NCBI RefSeq assembly: GCF_003149105.1
Contig: NZ_QGDS01000004.1
Span: forward strand, 124,001 to 188,000
Source: Faecalicatena contorta
GTDB lineage: Bacteria; Bacillota; Clostridia; Lachnospirales; Lachnospiraceae
Direction of reading: 5' to 3'
Length of the DNA: 64,000 nucleotides
In this document: one piece after another, positions 33,012 through 42,418 of the stretch
How the letters are laid out: every line of letters starts with the position of its first letter
How positions within the stretch are numbered: the stretch's first letter is position 1
The notes under the pieces: model-generated
What the model was told of the DNA's origin: nothing
Databases searched by the model: none
Seen by the model: the letters and a program-made list of their open reading frames with translations, nothing else
Translations under genes and position numbers: made by a program

Positions 33012-34019
33012 TTATAAGCTTTGTTTGATGAATGGAGATTCAATAATAATATGGCGGTAAGATTTATCCGGAAATGCAATACGGTTAATCAGCTGCTCCA
33101 TTGCCTTTTTCCCCATCTGGTAAGCATCCCTTTCTATGTAACTATAGGGAATTCCAAGGATATTCAGCATCTCCAGCTTATCAAGGGAGACATTTTGATA
33201 ATCCTTTGGAATGGACTTTCCGCCTTCATATATTGCTTCCAGAAAGCCTTTTGTTGTGTCATTGTTGCATGTGATTACTACGGTGGGCTGTACCGGGAGT
33301 TTCATCATATTCTTTGTCATCCTGTATGCACTCTGTATACTGTAGTCATCCAGCATGATATATTCCTCAGGAACCGTAATCCCCGCTTCTTCCAAAGCCC
33401 TGCTGAACCCTTCCTGCCTCTGCCTTGCAAGAACTCTTTCCTGTGTGCCGTTAATGATGGCAATTTTTGTGTGCCCTGCATCAATAACGTACTTTGTTGC
33501 ATTGTACATTGACTTGGAATCATCAAAAAACACACCGTCCACAGGTAATCCTATATCTCTGTCCATAATGACTACGGGTGCGTCCAGGGCTTTCAAATGC
33601 TTATTCAGAGCCTTCCGCTCTTCCTTTTTCTCATAGGGTACTGCCGGAACATAGATCAGTCCCCTTACCCGGTGGTCCTCTATAATCTCTAAAGTCTGCA
33701 AATCTTTCTTTTTGCTGTCATCTGAGTTAAAACACATAACAGTAAGCTCATTTTTATCGGCCACATGTATCATCCCGCGAAGCACTTCACCAAAGAATAC
33801 ATTATCCACCTTAGGTAAGATTACACCTACTGTACTGGACTTACGCTTGGACAGGTTTCTGGCGGTCACGGAAGGCCTGTAGTTCTTTTCTTTTATTACC
33901 TTCTGGACAATGGCCCTTGTTTTATCATCAACCGCCTGAGGGTGGTTTAATACCCGGGATACTGTTGCTTTTGATACGCCTGCATACTGTGCAATATCTT
34001 TAATTGTAATATTTGACAT
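33012..34019 (-). CDS. LacI family transcriptional regulator
   Basis: 335 aa. The N-terminal HTH and hinge read DIAQYAGVSKATVSRVLN and RPSVTARNLSKRKSSTVG. A periplasmic-binding-like sensor domain follows (VGVILPKVDNVFFGEVLRGM, then AIINGTQERVLARQRQEGFS and VVITCNNDTTKGFLEAIYEG). It ends at about 335 aa, the usual length. It very likely represses the isomerase/ABC operon downstream through CTGAAACCGGTTTCAG at 32833-32848, releasing it when a pathway sugar or sugar phosphate binds. Confidence 0.92.
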   Translation of the reverse strand: MSNITIKDIAQYAGVSKATVSRVLNHPQAVDDKTRAIVQKVIKEKNYRPSVTARNLSKRKSSTVGVILPKVDNVFFGEVLRGMIHVADKNELTVMCFNSDDSKKKDLQTLEIIEDHRVRGLIYVPAVPYEKKEERKALNKHLKALDAPVVIMDRDIGLPVDGVFFDDSKSMYNATKYVIDAGHTKIAIINGTQERVLARQRQEGFSRALEEAGITVPEEYIMLDDYSIQSAYRMTKNMMKLPVQPTVVITCNNDTTKGFLEAIYEGGKSIPKDYQNVSLDKLEMLNILGIPYSYIERDAYQMGKKAMEQLINRIAFPDKSYRHIIIESPFIKQSL

Positions 34020-34085
34020 TCTCCAGGCCCCCTATTTTGCCAGTTTCATAAAATGTTATTGCATCTTTTCAGAAGAACATTCCGT

Positions 34086-35435
34086 CTAATGCTCTTCCTG
34101 ACGCAGCTCGTTTCCAAACCGGGTATACTGCGGCATCCATGCAAGCCGGACAGTCCCTACCGGGCCGTTTCTCTGTTTTGCTATAATTACCTCTGCAATT
34201 CCTTTATCCTCAGTATCCGGTATATAATAATCTTCACGGTATATGAACATACAAACATCGGCATCCTGCTCAATGGCCCCTGATTCACGGAGGTCAGAAA
34301 GCATAGGCCGTTTGTCGGTTCTTTGTTCCACGGCACGGCTCAGCTGCGAAAGGGCAATCACCGGCACATTCAACTCCCTGGCCAGTCCCTTCAATGAACG
34401 GGAAATATCTGAGATTTCCTGCTGACGGCTTTCATTACTCTTCCCGCCTCTTCCACTCATCAACTGCAAGTAGTCAATAATAATTAAATCCAGGCCCAGT
34501 TCCAGCTTATACTTTCTGCATTTGGAACGCATCTCTGTAATAGAAATACCGGAGGTATCGTCAATAACCAGTTTGGATTTCCCGATTCTGCCTGCCCCTT
34601 CTATCAGCTTTTCCCAATCTGTGTCCTTCAAATTACCGGTACGCAGCAGTTGAGCATCTACATGAGACTCTAAAGAGAACAGCCTGTTCACAAGCTGTTC
34701 CTTAGACATTTCCAAACTAAAAATTGCGACGGACAGATTCTGTCTGAATGCCGCATGCTGGGCAATGTTCAATACAAAAGCGGTCTTACCCATAGAAGGT
34801 CTGGCCGCTATTAAAACTAAGTCCGAGCGCTGAAGCCCTGACAGCTTATAGTCCAAATCAATAAATCCTGTGGGAATACCGGTTACGCTGCCTGTTGTCC
34901 TGGATGCCTTCTCAATGACATCGAGAGCATTAAGCACAACCTGCTTGATAGGGGTGTACTCCTGGGCCTTTCCCCGGGCTGCCAGTTCAAACACACCCTT
35001 CTCCGCTTTATCAAGTATCACTTCAAGCGGCTGGCTTTCTAAGTAACAGTTATTGGCTATTTCTTCATTTATCTTAATCATTTTCCGCAGGGTAGATTTC
35101 TCCTGCACAATTTCCGCATAGTGCTTCACATTCGCAGAGGTCTGAACGCCTGTGAGCAAATCCCTGGCAAACTCCAAACCACTGACTTCCGGCGGCACAT
35201 CTTTTCCCTTTAAATAGTCCTGTAACGTAATCAGGTCCACCGGTTTTGCCGCATGAAACAGCTCTACCATGGCATCAAATAAAATCCCATAAGCGGTCTG
35301 GTAAAAATCCTGCCCGGTGATAATCTCAGATGCAGCCATAATTGCATCCTTGTTCATCAGCATGGCTCCCACTACCGCCCGCTCTGCCTCCTCACTATGC
35401 GGAAGTATTCTTTTAATTGCTGCTTCCATTTCCAT
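34086..35435 (-). CDS. dnaB: Replicative DNA helicase DnaB
   Basis: 449 aa hexameric helicase that unwinds DNA at the replication fork. The N-terminal primase-interacting domain is at about 1-100 and the RecA-like C-terminal domain has Walker A LIAARPSMGKTAFVLNIA, Walker B LDLIIIDYLQLM and the arginine-finger region ending GPVGTVRLAW. ATG 35435 was chosen because AAGGGG lies 8 bases upstream; the frame is open to 35504 but would overlap rplI. It is 52 bases downstream of rplI, the conserved Firmicute order rplI-dnaB. Confidence 0.93.
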   Translation of the reverse strand: MEMEAAIKRILPHSEEAERAVVGAMLMNKDAIMAASEIITGQDFYQTAYGILFDAMVELFHAAKPVDLITLQDYLKGKDVPPEVSGLEFARDLLTGVQTSANVKHYAEIVQEKSTLRKMIKINEEIANNCYLESQPLEVILDKAEKGVFELAARGKAQEYTPIKQVVLNALDVIEKASRTTGSVTGIPTGFIDLDYKLSGLQRSDLVLIAARPSMGKTAFVLNIAQHAAFRQNLSVAIFSLEMSKEQLVNRLFSLESHVDAQLLRTGNLKDTDWEKLIEGAGRIGKSKLVIDDTSGISITEMRSKCRKYKLELGLDLIIIDYLQLMSGRGGKSNESRQQEISDISRSLKGLARELNVPVIALSQLSRAVEQRTDKRPMLSDLRESGAIEQDADVCMFIYREDYYIPDTEDKGIAEVIIAKQRNGPVGTVRLAWMPQYTRFGNELRQEEH

Positions 35436-35487
35436 AAAGTAATTCCCCTTGTATCTGTTCATGGTTCTGAACAGATAATTCCACTTA

Positions 35488-35934
35488 TTACTCTTCTGTA
35501 ACAACCACCTTTAATTCAGCCACCACTTCCGGATGTAACTTAACCGGTACAACATGAGTTCCCAGTACTTTAATCGTATCCTTAAGCTGAATCTTCTTTT
35601 TATCCACTTCCAGGCCCAACTGATCTTTCACAGCGGCACCAATTTCTTTACTGGATACAGAACCGAATGTTTTTCCGCCTTCTCCTACCTTAATGGAAAG
35701 CTCTACCTTTCCTGCTTCCAGCTCTCCTGCCAGCTTCTTTGCCGCATCCAGGTTATCCTGCGCAATCTTCTCTTCCTTTTTCTTCTGCAGGCGCAGGTTG
35801 TTCATATTCTGATTGTTAGCTTCAAGTCCGACTTTCTTAGGCAGAATAAAATTCCTTGCATATCCGTCACTTACATCTACAATCTCGCCCTTTTTTCCAA
35901 GAGCTTTTACATCCTGTAATAAAATTACCTTCAT
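35488..35934 (-). CDS. rplI: 50S ribosomal protein L9
   Basis: 148 aa, the normal length. The N-terminal domain has the L9 signature KGEIVDVSDGYARNFILPKK, then a long connecting helix (NMNNLRLQKKKEEKIAQDNL) and the C-terminal RNA-binding domain (KTFGSVSSKEIGAAV). It binds 23S rRNA at the base of the L1 stalk. It lies one base after the gdpP stop codon and is transcribed with gdpP and dnaB. Confidence 0.95.
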   Translation of the reverse strand: MKVILLQDVKALGKKGEIVDVSDGYARNFILPKKVGLEANNQNMNNLRLQKKKEEKIAQDNLDAAKKLAGELEAGKVELSIKVGEGGKTFGSVSSKEIGAAVKDQLGLEVDKKKIQLKDTIKVLGTHVVPVKLHPEVVAELKVVVTEE

Positions 35935-35935
35935 T

Positions 35936-37981
35936 TTAAATATCTCCTTCCTCTATCATCTGATCTATTGTTTCTTTCAAAGTGTTTACTGCTTCAAACA
36001 TATTTGTATGGTCAAACTGGGCCCCGGCAGAATTGATATGTCCTCCGCCTCCCAGCTTCTCCGTAATAATCTGTACATTCACCTCATCAATGGAACGGGC
36101 GCTCAAATAAATCCTGCCCTCATATACTGTCAGCACGAAAGACGCCTTGATTCCATTGATGTCCAAAAGCTCATTCGCTGCCTGGGCTGCAAGAACCGTA
36201 GGACTTTCAATGTTGCTTGGACACTGTGCAATTGCATATTCTTCCCGGTATACTTCTGCCATCCGCACTGCCTCTGCCTTGGCACGGTAGGATTCCATAT
36301 CATCACGGAACATCTTCCGCACACGTGTGATATCCGCGCCGCATCTTCTTAAAAACGCAGCCGCCTCAAAGGTACGGACACCTGTACGGTTCATAAAGTT
36401 ACGGGTATCAATCATAATGCCCGCATACAGGCAGTCAGCCTCCACGGACGGAACCTTAATATCATCTACAATATATTGCAGTACCTCCGCTACCATTTCA
36501 CAGGTAGAGGAAGAATATGGCTCCACATAAGATAAAACGGCATTTTCAATTACAGTGCTGCTCTGCCGGTGATGGTCAAGTACTGCAATGGTTCTGGAAC
36601 GCTTCAGAAGCTCCGGACATTCTGTCATCTGAGGCTTATTCGTATCCACAACAATCACCATAGTATTATCTGAGATATAATCAAGGGCCTGTTCCGAATT
36701 CAGAAAAATATCCTTACCATACGCAGGGCTCCCTGCAATCTCATCATACAGCGGGCGAACTGAGCTTGTTACCTCATTGATAACGATATGAGCCTTCTTC
36801 TCCAGCTCCACAGCCGCACGGTAAATCCCCATACATGCCCCCAGGGAATCCGCATCTGCGATCTTATGGCCCATAACAATTACCTGGTCCTTGGCAACAA
36901 TAAATTCGCGTAAAGCCTCCGCCTTAACACGTGCCTTTACACGGGTGTTCTTTGCTGTCTGCTCCTTCTTGCCTCCGAAATATGTAATTCCTTTGCAATC
37001 TTTGATGACAGCCTGGTCACCGCCCCTGGCAAGAGCCAGATCTATTGCCACACGGGCATAATTATAGCTTTGTGCATAGGTCATTGTATTAAGTCCAAGT
37101 CCAATACTTAAGGTGGCGGAACGGGCATTCCCGATATTCACCTGCTTAACATCCTCCAAAAGAGAAAACTTGTCCGTTTCTATCTTAAAGTAGCTTTCTT
37201 TTTTGACGGCAATAAAGTATTTATCTTTTTCCAGCTTCTTCACAATGCCGTCCACATCACCGATATATTTGTTAATTTTCCTGTCTATCAGCGCAACCAA
37301 AAGAGACTGACGGACTTCCTCCACGCTCTCCATTACTTCATCATAGTTATCGATGTAAATCAGACCCGCAATGAATCTCTGTTCCTCATTCTCTTTAATA
37401 TAAGCATTCAGTTCTGTTACATCCTTCATGTATACAGCAATAAAATACTCTTTGTCGCTTGGAATCTGCAGCAGATGCTCTGCCTCACTGAATCCCTCCA
37501 CGGAAACCTTCCGAAGCTCTACCTGATAGCTTCTTTCCCGGTAGGCAACTTCAAGTTCAACATGATCTGCCTCTGCTTTTGGAAACACTCCGCTGTTCAG
37601 TTCGGGAATCAGTTTGCTCAGGTATTTTTCCCGCTTCTGTCCCCTGACCATATCAGAAAAGCTGTCATTCTCCCATAAAATACGGCCATCCTCCAGAGTG
37701 ATTGCATATGGAACTGCCAGTTCCTTTAACAAGGTGTTCTGTATTCCTTTGTACTGGGTAGAAAACTGAATCAAATCAGCCAAAATCAGTGAGCGGTTAT
37801 AAAAGTACAGAAGTCCTACAATCACAACATAAATTATGATAAAGACAAACATCATAATTCCCGCCTTCTTATCAATCTGGTACATCCAGATATTCATGGC
37901 GAACAGCAGTACTGTCATAATGATAGGCCACTGCATATACATTCTGAGCTGTCCCTTTAACCGCATATTCTTCTTACTCAT
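35936..37981 (-). CDS. gdpP: Cyclic-di-AMP phosphodiesterase GdpP (DHH/DHHA1)
   Basis: About 681 aa. Two N-terminal membrane helices, a PAS-like region (about 70-150), a degenerate GGDEF domain (ATLSIGLGLN) and the DHH-DHHA1 phosphodiesterase. Motifs are GHKIADADSLGACMG, VVDTNKP, LDHHRQSS and the DHHA1 loop KLGGGGHINSAGAQ. The enzyme cleaves cyclic di-AMP to pApA and so affects potassium and cell-wall homeostasis. Two ATGs 15 bases apart (37996 and 37981) each have an AGGAAGG; the second has the better 5-base spacing. Conserved gdpP-rplI-dnaB operon. Confidence 0.93.
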   Translation of the reverse strand: MSKKNMRLKGQLRMYMQWPIIMTVLLFAMNIWMYQIDKKAGIMMFVFIIIYVVIVGLLYFYNRSLILADLIQFSTQYKGIQNTLLKELAVPYAITLEDGRILWENDSFSDMVRGQKREKYLSKLIPELNSGVFPKAEADHVELEVAYRERSYQVELRKVSVEGFSEAEHLLQIPSDKEYFIAVYMKDVTELNAYIKENEEQRFIAGLIYIDNYDEVMESVEEVRQSLLVALIDRKINKYIGDVDGIVKKLEKDKYFIAVKKESYFKIETDKFSLLEDVKQVNIGNARSATLSIGLGLNTMTYAQSYNYARVAIDLALARGGDQAVIKDCKGITYFGGKKEQTAKNTRVKARVKAEALREFIVAKDQVIVMGHKIADADSLGACMGIYRAAVELEKKAHIVINEVTSSVRPLYDEIAGSPAYGKDIFLNSEQALDYISDNTMVIVVDTNKPQMTECPELLKRSRTIAVLDHHRQSSTVIENAVLSYVEPYSSSTCEMVAEVLQYIVDDIKVPSVEADCLYAGIMIDTRNFMNRTGVRTFEAAAFLRRCGADITRVRKMFRDDMESYRAKAEAVRMAEVYREEYAIAQCPSNIESPTVLAAQAANELLDINGIKASFVLTVYEGRIYLSARSIDEVNVQIITEKLGGGGHINSAGAQFDHTNMFEAVNTLKETIDQMIEEGDI

Positions 37982-38074
37982 GTTTACCTTCCTCATATAA
38001 CCTTCCTATGGTTACTTCAATCCTCTTACTGCCAATGTATCTAGTATATCACTTTTTTGACTATTATTCTACTT

Positions 38075-39277
38075 TTAGTTTTTATTCCCGGCTTTCTCCT
38101 GTTCCTGTAATAATTCTCCAGAAGTATTGTCTACCCTTAGCCCTTTCCGCCTTAACTGCCCATATACATTATTACGGAACAATGTATAGACTACTGAAAC
38201 AACAGGAATGAAAATCAACATCCCTACGATTCCCATGAGACTGCCGCCTATACTGACTGCTGCCAGAACCCAGATAGAAGGAAGGCCCACTGAATTTCCC
38301 ACAACCTTCGGATAAATCAAGTTGCCCTCAATCTGCTGCAGTATAAAAAACATAACTACAAATATCAATGCCTTCACCGGTGCCTCTATCAAGATCAAAA
38401 AAGCCCCTACAAAGAGTCCTATAAAGGCGCCGAAAATAGGAATCAATGCTGTAAACGTTATCAGTACACCTACAAGCAATGCATACGGCAGACGTAATAC
38501 TGTCATTACAACAAAAAACATGGTTCCTAGAATCACCGCTTCCACACACTGTCCTGTCAAAAAGCTGGAAAATGTTTTATAAGTCAGAGAGCATACATCC
38601 AGTATCTTTTCCACATACTCTTTTTTCAGATATGCATACATAATCTTACGTATCTGAATATTCAGCCGTTCCTTCTGCAACAAAATGTAGCATGCAAACA
38701 CAAAAGCAATAATAAAAGTAGTCATGCCGCTTACAATACTTTTTGCCACAGTAAACGTGGAGTCAAGCACACTGCCCGCACCATTTTTAAAGAATGCCAT
38801 AATGCTGTCCAGCACTTTTTGCCAGTCTATAGTCACATCATTGATCCAGGTCACAATTTCCTGGTTATTGTTAAATAACTCTTCCACCCAGTATTGTACC
38901 TTCGGCAGAAAATTCTGTATATTCTTACCCAGTGACATAATAGTGCTTCCCAGTTTAGGTACAACCACAAATATGACAAGCATAATTACTCCCAGTACAA
39001 GCAATATGGTAAGAGTCAGGCTCAGCGGCCTTGCCAGCCTTTTGGACCATTTCGTTCCTTCTATCCTTTTATTACAAAATAGCTTATGCTCCAGAAAATG
39101 CATGGGCACATTCAGAATAAAGGCAATCGCCCCGCCCAAAAGGAATGGAAATAAAATCTTCAAAACAAATCCCAGGGCACCCAGCACCAGACTGTACTTC
39201 CAAAGGGCCACCAGGACAACGATTGTAAATAAAATCAGACCTTTAATTTTTTGTAAATTCTCCTTATTTAAATTCAT
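38075..39277 (-). CDS. AI-2E family transporter
   Basis: 400 aa with about eight membrane helices in the AI-2E pattern: three N-terminal helices (LILFTIVVLVALWKYSLVLG and following), a soluble middle (about 110-160) and a C-terminal block including VGVLITFTALIPIFGAFIG and FILQQIEGNLIYPKVVGNSV, which is the family signature. Members export autoinducer-2 or act as Na+/H+ antiporters; function here is uncertain. It stands alone upstream of gdpP, 79-94 bases away. A hydrophilic 15-residue tail ends the protein. Confidence 0.9.
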   Translation of the reverse strand: MNLNKENLQKIKGLILFTIVVLVALWKYSLVLGALGFVLKILFPFLLGGAIAFILNVPMHFLEHKLFCNKRIEGTKWSKRLARPLSLTLTILLVLGVIMLVIFVVVPKLGSTIMSLGKNIQNFLPKVQYWVEELFNNNQEIVTWINDVTIDWQKVLDSIMAFFKNGAGSVLDSTFTVAKSIVSGMTTFIIAFVFACYILLQKERLNIQIRKIMYAYLKKEYVEKILDVCSLTYKTFSSFLTGQCVEAVILGTMFFVVMTVLRLPYALLVGVLITFTALIPIFGAFIGLFVGAFLILIEAPVKALIFVVMFFILQQIEGNLIYPKVVGNSVGLPSIWVLAAVSIGGSLMGIVGMLIFIPVVSVVYTLFRNNVYGQLRRKGLRVDNTSGELLQEQEKAGNKN

Positions 39278-39443
39278 ACCGTACCTGCTTTCTCACGTTC
39301 ACTATTCAGATTGTAACCGATTATTCCACATTTTAACATATAATCAGCAATAGTTCCACGCTTTTGTATATCCGCTTAATCCTGCTTTATATCCTCCTAA
39401 TTCACTGATTAGGGCTGCCTCCCACACGGCGGTGCCATATAGA

Positions 39444-39481
39444 AAGGCTGGAATCCTTTGACCTTAACGGATTCCAGCCTT
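39444..39481 (-). terminator. Terminator of the polyol ABC/DhaKL operon
   Basis: AAGGCTGGAATCC (39444-39456) and GGATTCCAGCCTT (39469-39481) form a perfect 13-bp stem with a 12-base loop. On the minus strand the stem is followed by TTTCTAT. It lies about 60 bases past the dhaL stop codon. Confidence 0.85.
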
Positions 39482-39543
39482 CTTTAACACTTAAAAAGCA
39501 AGTAATATTTTTAAGTTTACTCTCATTCAACAGGCATTATATT

Positions 39544-40182
39544 TTACAGAAATTCTGCAATCCCATCTGCCATAGCTGTCAAAATAATACAGCAGGAAGC
39601 CGCCCCTGCATCCAGGACTCCACGTGAACGCTCTCCCAATCTGCTGGAACGTCCAAACTTTGCCACCATCTCTTTTGTAGAATCACGTCCGGCTTCAGCC
39701 GCCGCTTTCATCTCTTCCAGAGTTTCCTTATAGTCCTTTCCGCTCTGTGCCGCTGCCTTCAGCACATCTACTGCAGGAGATAAGGTATCCACGAGAGTTT
39801 TATCTCCCACCTTTGCCTCAACGATTTCGCACAGTCCTTCAAGCCCTGCTTCCAGCATTTTTGCAAGACCAGATATATCGATTTCCTTCAGATCTTCTCC
39901 TGCTTCTGCCATATCTATAAAAATTGTTCCATAAATAGGTCCCATAGAGCCGCCAATTTCATTGAGAAGAATCATACCCAGTTCATCCAGACCCTCAGAA
40001 AACCCAAAATCCTGATCCTTAAATCTCTCCTCAAAAACGCTGAAGCCCTTGTTCATATTCATGCCATGGTCACCATCGCCGATGAGTCCGTCCACTTCAC
40101 CCAGATATGCTTTATTTTCCTGAATTGCCTTCACCATCTTCAGTAAAACCGGTTTACCGTCACTGTTTTTAAATGTGCCCAT
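39544..40182 (-). CDS. dhaL: Dihydroxyacetone kinase subunit DhaL
   Basis: 212 aa nucleotide-binding subunit. The Mg-binding aspartates are in EVDGLIGDGDHGMNMNKG, the phosphate loop is NEIGGSMGPIYGTIF and the C-terminal helix bundle ends in SRLGERSRGVLDAGAASC. With DhaK it phosphorylates dihydroxyacetone or a similar ketose. No DhaM (the PTS phosphoryl donor) is encoded in the window, so the phosphate source, PTS elsewhere or ATP, is open. The gene lies 35 bases after dhaK and is last in an eight-gene ABC/dehydrogenase/kinase operon. Confidence 0.88.
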   Translation of the reverse strand: MGTFKNSDGKPVLLKMVKAIQENKAYLGEVDGLIGDGDHGMNMNKGFSVFEERFKDQDFGFSEGLDELGMILLNEIGGSMGPIYGTIFIDMAEAGEDLKEIDISGLAKMLEAGLEGLCEIVEAKVGDKTLVDTLSPAVDVLKAAAQSGKDYKETLEEMKAAAEAGRDSTKEMVAKFGRSSRLGERSRGVLDAGAASCCIILTAMADGIAEFL

Positions 40183-40217
40183 ATTCTTCTGGCCTCCTTG
40201 TATGTTTTCGTATACTT

Positions 40218-41213
40218 CTATTTTTGTTTGAGCCCCATACTGTATGCCGGCATATCCATCAGCTCTTTCAGTTCATCATCCAACTTCATAATCGTCAATG
40301 TTGCACCCATCATTTCCAGTGATGTGAAATAATTCCCTACATATGCTCTGTGGGTTTTAATTCCCTTATCCTTCAACAATTTGTCAATTTCATCATAAAG
40401 CACATACAATTCCATGATCGGAGTCGCACCGAGTCCTGATACCAGCACAATTACTTCGTCACCTTCTGCAAAAGGATAATCCGGCAGCACAACATCTGTC
40501 ATTCTCTTTGCCATCTTATCAGCTGTTTCCAGGGCGCATACTTCGATTCCCGGTTCCCCGTGATGTCCGATTCCAACTTCCATAGTGCCATCTTTAATCT
40601 CAAAATTTGGATGTCCCACTGCCGGTAATGTGCATGGAGTAAGGCCAATTCCTACCGAACGGGTATTGTCAATGGCTTTTTGTGCGGCTGCAATAACTTC
40701 ATCCAAATCTCCGCCCTGGGCAGCTTTTGCTCCCCCTACTTTCCACATGAGAACTTCCCCTGCCACCCCGCGGCGTTTCTCTCTCTGATCCTTGGGCGCA
40801 GATGCCACATCATCATTGGCAACTACAGTTTTTACAGTGATTCCTGCCTTCTTTGCCATTTTCACTGCCATTTTTACATTCATGTTATCACCGGAATAAT
40901 TACCGTACAGGCAGGCGACGCCTTTTCCCTGATCCGCTACCTTGCATGCATCCAGGAAGGCTGCCGCCGTAGGGGATGAGCAAATCTCGCCCACAGCCAC
41001 TGCGTCACACATATTCTCTCCCACATACCCTGCAAATGCAGGCTTGTGGCCGGAACCGCCGCCGGTTACAACCCCCACTTTATCTGCCGGAATGTTCTTT
41101 GCCTTTACTACACGGGGATTTTCTGTAGCCTCCACAATATCAGAATGAGCTTTCAAAAAGCCTTTGAGCATTTCATCTACAATATTATCCGGGTTATTCA
41201 ATATACGCTGCAT
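40218..41213 (-). CDS. dhaK: Dihydroxyacetone kinase subunit DhaK
   Basis: 331 aa ketose-binding subunit. The Gly-rich start is VGVVTGGGSGHKPAFAGYVG, and the covalent His is in VGIGHHGEPGIE. YGNYSGDNMNVKMA and LVSGLGATPIMELYVLYDEI are conserved in DhaK. It carries the substrate as a hemiaminal while DhaL transfers phosphate. GHKPAF replaces the common GHEPAH seen in the fused kinase at 11750-13513, so the two kinases belong to different subgroups and may act on different ketoses. Placed 51 bases after a threitol-type dehydrogenase. Confidence 0.9.
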   Translation of the reverse strand: MQRILNNPDNIVDEMLKGFLKAHSDIVEATENPRVVKAKNIPADKVGVVTGGGSGHKPAFAGYVGENMCDAVAVGEICSSPTAAAFLDACKVADQGKGVACLYGNYSGDNMNVKMAVKMAKKAGITVKTVVANDDVASAPKDQREKRRGVAGEVLMWKVGGAKAAQGGDLDEVIAAAQKAIDNTRSVGIGLTPCTLPAVGHPNFEIKDGTMEVGIGHHGEPGIEVCALETADKMAKRMTDVVLPDYPFAEGDEVIVLVSGLGATPIMELYVLYDEIDKLLKDKGIKTHRAYVGNYFTSLEMMGATLTIMKLDDELKELMDMPAYSMGLKQK

Positions 41214-41264
41214 ACTCTGTTTTCCTCCTCTTATCTTGAGACCGCTGTCACTGTTTCTAAAAAT

Positions 41265-42356
41265 TTATGCTTCCATGTCAGGTACGAGAATAACTTTCAT
41301 GGCTCCACTTTCACCTGTCTTGGCAATATGGAACGCTTCCTCCCATTTTTCAAGGGGGAACTTATGAGTTACAACCCCCTCTGTGGGAAGCTTGCCGCTG
41401 CCAATCCACTCTATTACAGTGTCATAGCAGTATGGGCTTAAATGTACACCCAGAAGATCCAGCTCTTTTCTGTCAGAAATAATGGACCAGTCTACTGTTA
41501 CCGGCTGTCCGAATACGGAAAACTCTACAAAGCGTCCCATCTTACGTATTGCATCCAGACCCTGCTGTACACTTGCCGGATGCCCGGTTGCTTCTATATA
41601 TATATCACAACCATATCCGCCGGTCATTTCCTTAATTTTGGCAACTACATCCTCCTTAGCCGGATTCATGGCAATATCAGCACCAAACTCCAGCGCTTTT
41701 TCAAGACGTGCCTCATTCATATCCAGTACAACCAGGCATTTGGGATTTGCCTGATGAAGCGCACCAACCATTCCAAGTCCTAATGTACCAACTCCGGAGA
41801 GAACCACAAAGTCTCTTGGTGTAACCTGTGCACGCTCTACACAATGGAACGAACAGCCATATGGTTCAATTAAAACAGCTTTTTCAATAGGCATATCTCC
41901 GGGAACCAGATAGGGAAGAGCCTCCCTGGTCAGCTTTACATATTCTGCCATACCACCGTTTACATTGTTCTGGAAACCAAACAGATCATGCTTCTCGCAC
42001 ATCCAGTGGCGGCCTGTCTTACAGAACATACATTCTCCGCATGGTACAATCTGTTCCGGACAGATACGGTCCCCAAGTTTCCAGTTTCCTTTTACTTTGG
42101 GTCCAACTTCTACAACTGTTCCAACAAATTCATGTCCGGGAATCATAGGTTCTTTTATGTACTTCGCCTGTCCGTCAAGTCCCCAGAAACTTGCTGCTCC
42201 GGCATATGCTTTTGTATCACCTGCGCAGACACCGCAAGCCTCAACCTTGAGAATCATTTCTCCTTCCCCGGCTCTTGGAGTGTCCACCATTTCAAATCTG
42301 TAATCTCCAGGTGCATATGCCACAATTGCTTTCATTTTTTCAGGTAAATTGATCAT
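41265..42356 (-). CDS. Zinc alcohol dehydrogenase, erythritol/L-threitol dehydrogenase-like
   Basis: 363 aa medium-chain dehydrogenase. Catalytic zinc region: VEACGVCAGDTKAY and PGHEFVGTVVEVG. The structural zinc loop is PCGECMFCKTGRHWMC with four Cys. The NAD site is VLSGVGTLGLGMVGALHQ with Asp in VLDMNEARLE, favouring NAD+ over NADP+. It oxidises a sugar alcohol to a ketose. Its 365-aa paralogue at 49038-50123 shares the whole pattern (EATGHPSSVIQG versus EATGHPASVQQG). Encoded directly after an ABC importer and before DhaK/DhaL: uptake, oxidation, phosphorylation. Threitol/erythritol specificity is by family resemblance only. Confidence 0.85.
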   Translation of the reverse strand: MINLPEKMKAIVAYAPGDYRFEMVDTPRAGEGEMILKVEACGVCAGDTKAYAGAASFWGLDGQAKYIKEPMIPGHEFVGTVVEVGPKVKGNWKLGDRICPEQIVPCGECMFCKTGRHWMCEKHDLFGFQNNVNGGMAEYVKLTREALPYLVPGDMPIEKAVLIEPYGCSFHCVERAQVTPRDFVVLSGVGTLGLGMVGALHQANPKCLVVLDMNEARLEKALEFGADIAMNPAKEDVVAKIKEMTGGYGCDIYIEATGHPASVQQGLDAIRKMGRFVEFSVFGQPVTVDWSIISDRKELDLLGVHLSPYCYDTVIEWIGSGKLPTEGVVTHKFPLEKWEEAFHIAKTGESGAMKVILVPDMEA

Positions 42357-42418
42357 AATGACTGCCTCCTTAAATTCCGCAGATTCCTTTAATCTGCGTA
42401 TCCATAATAGTTACTGTA

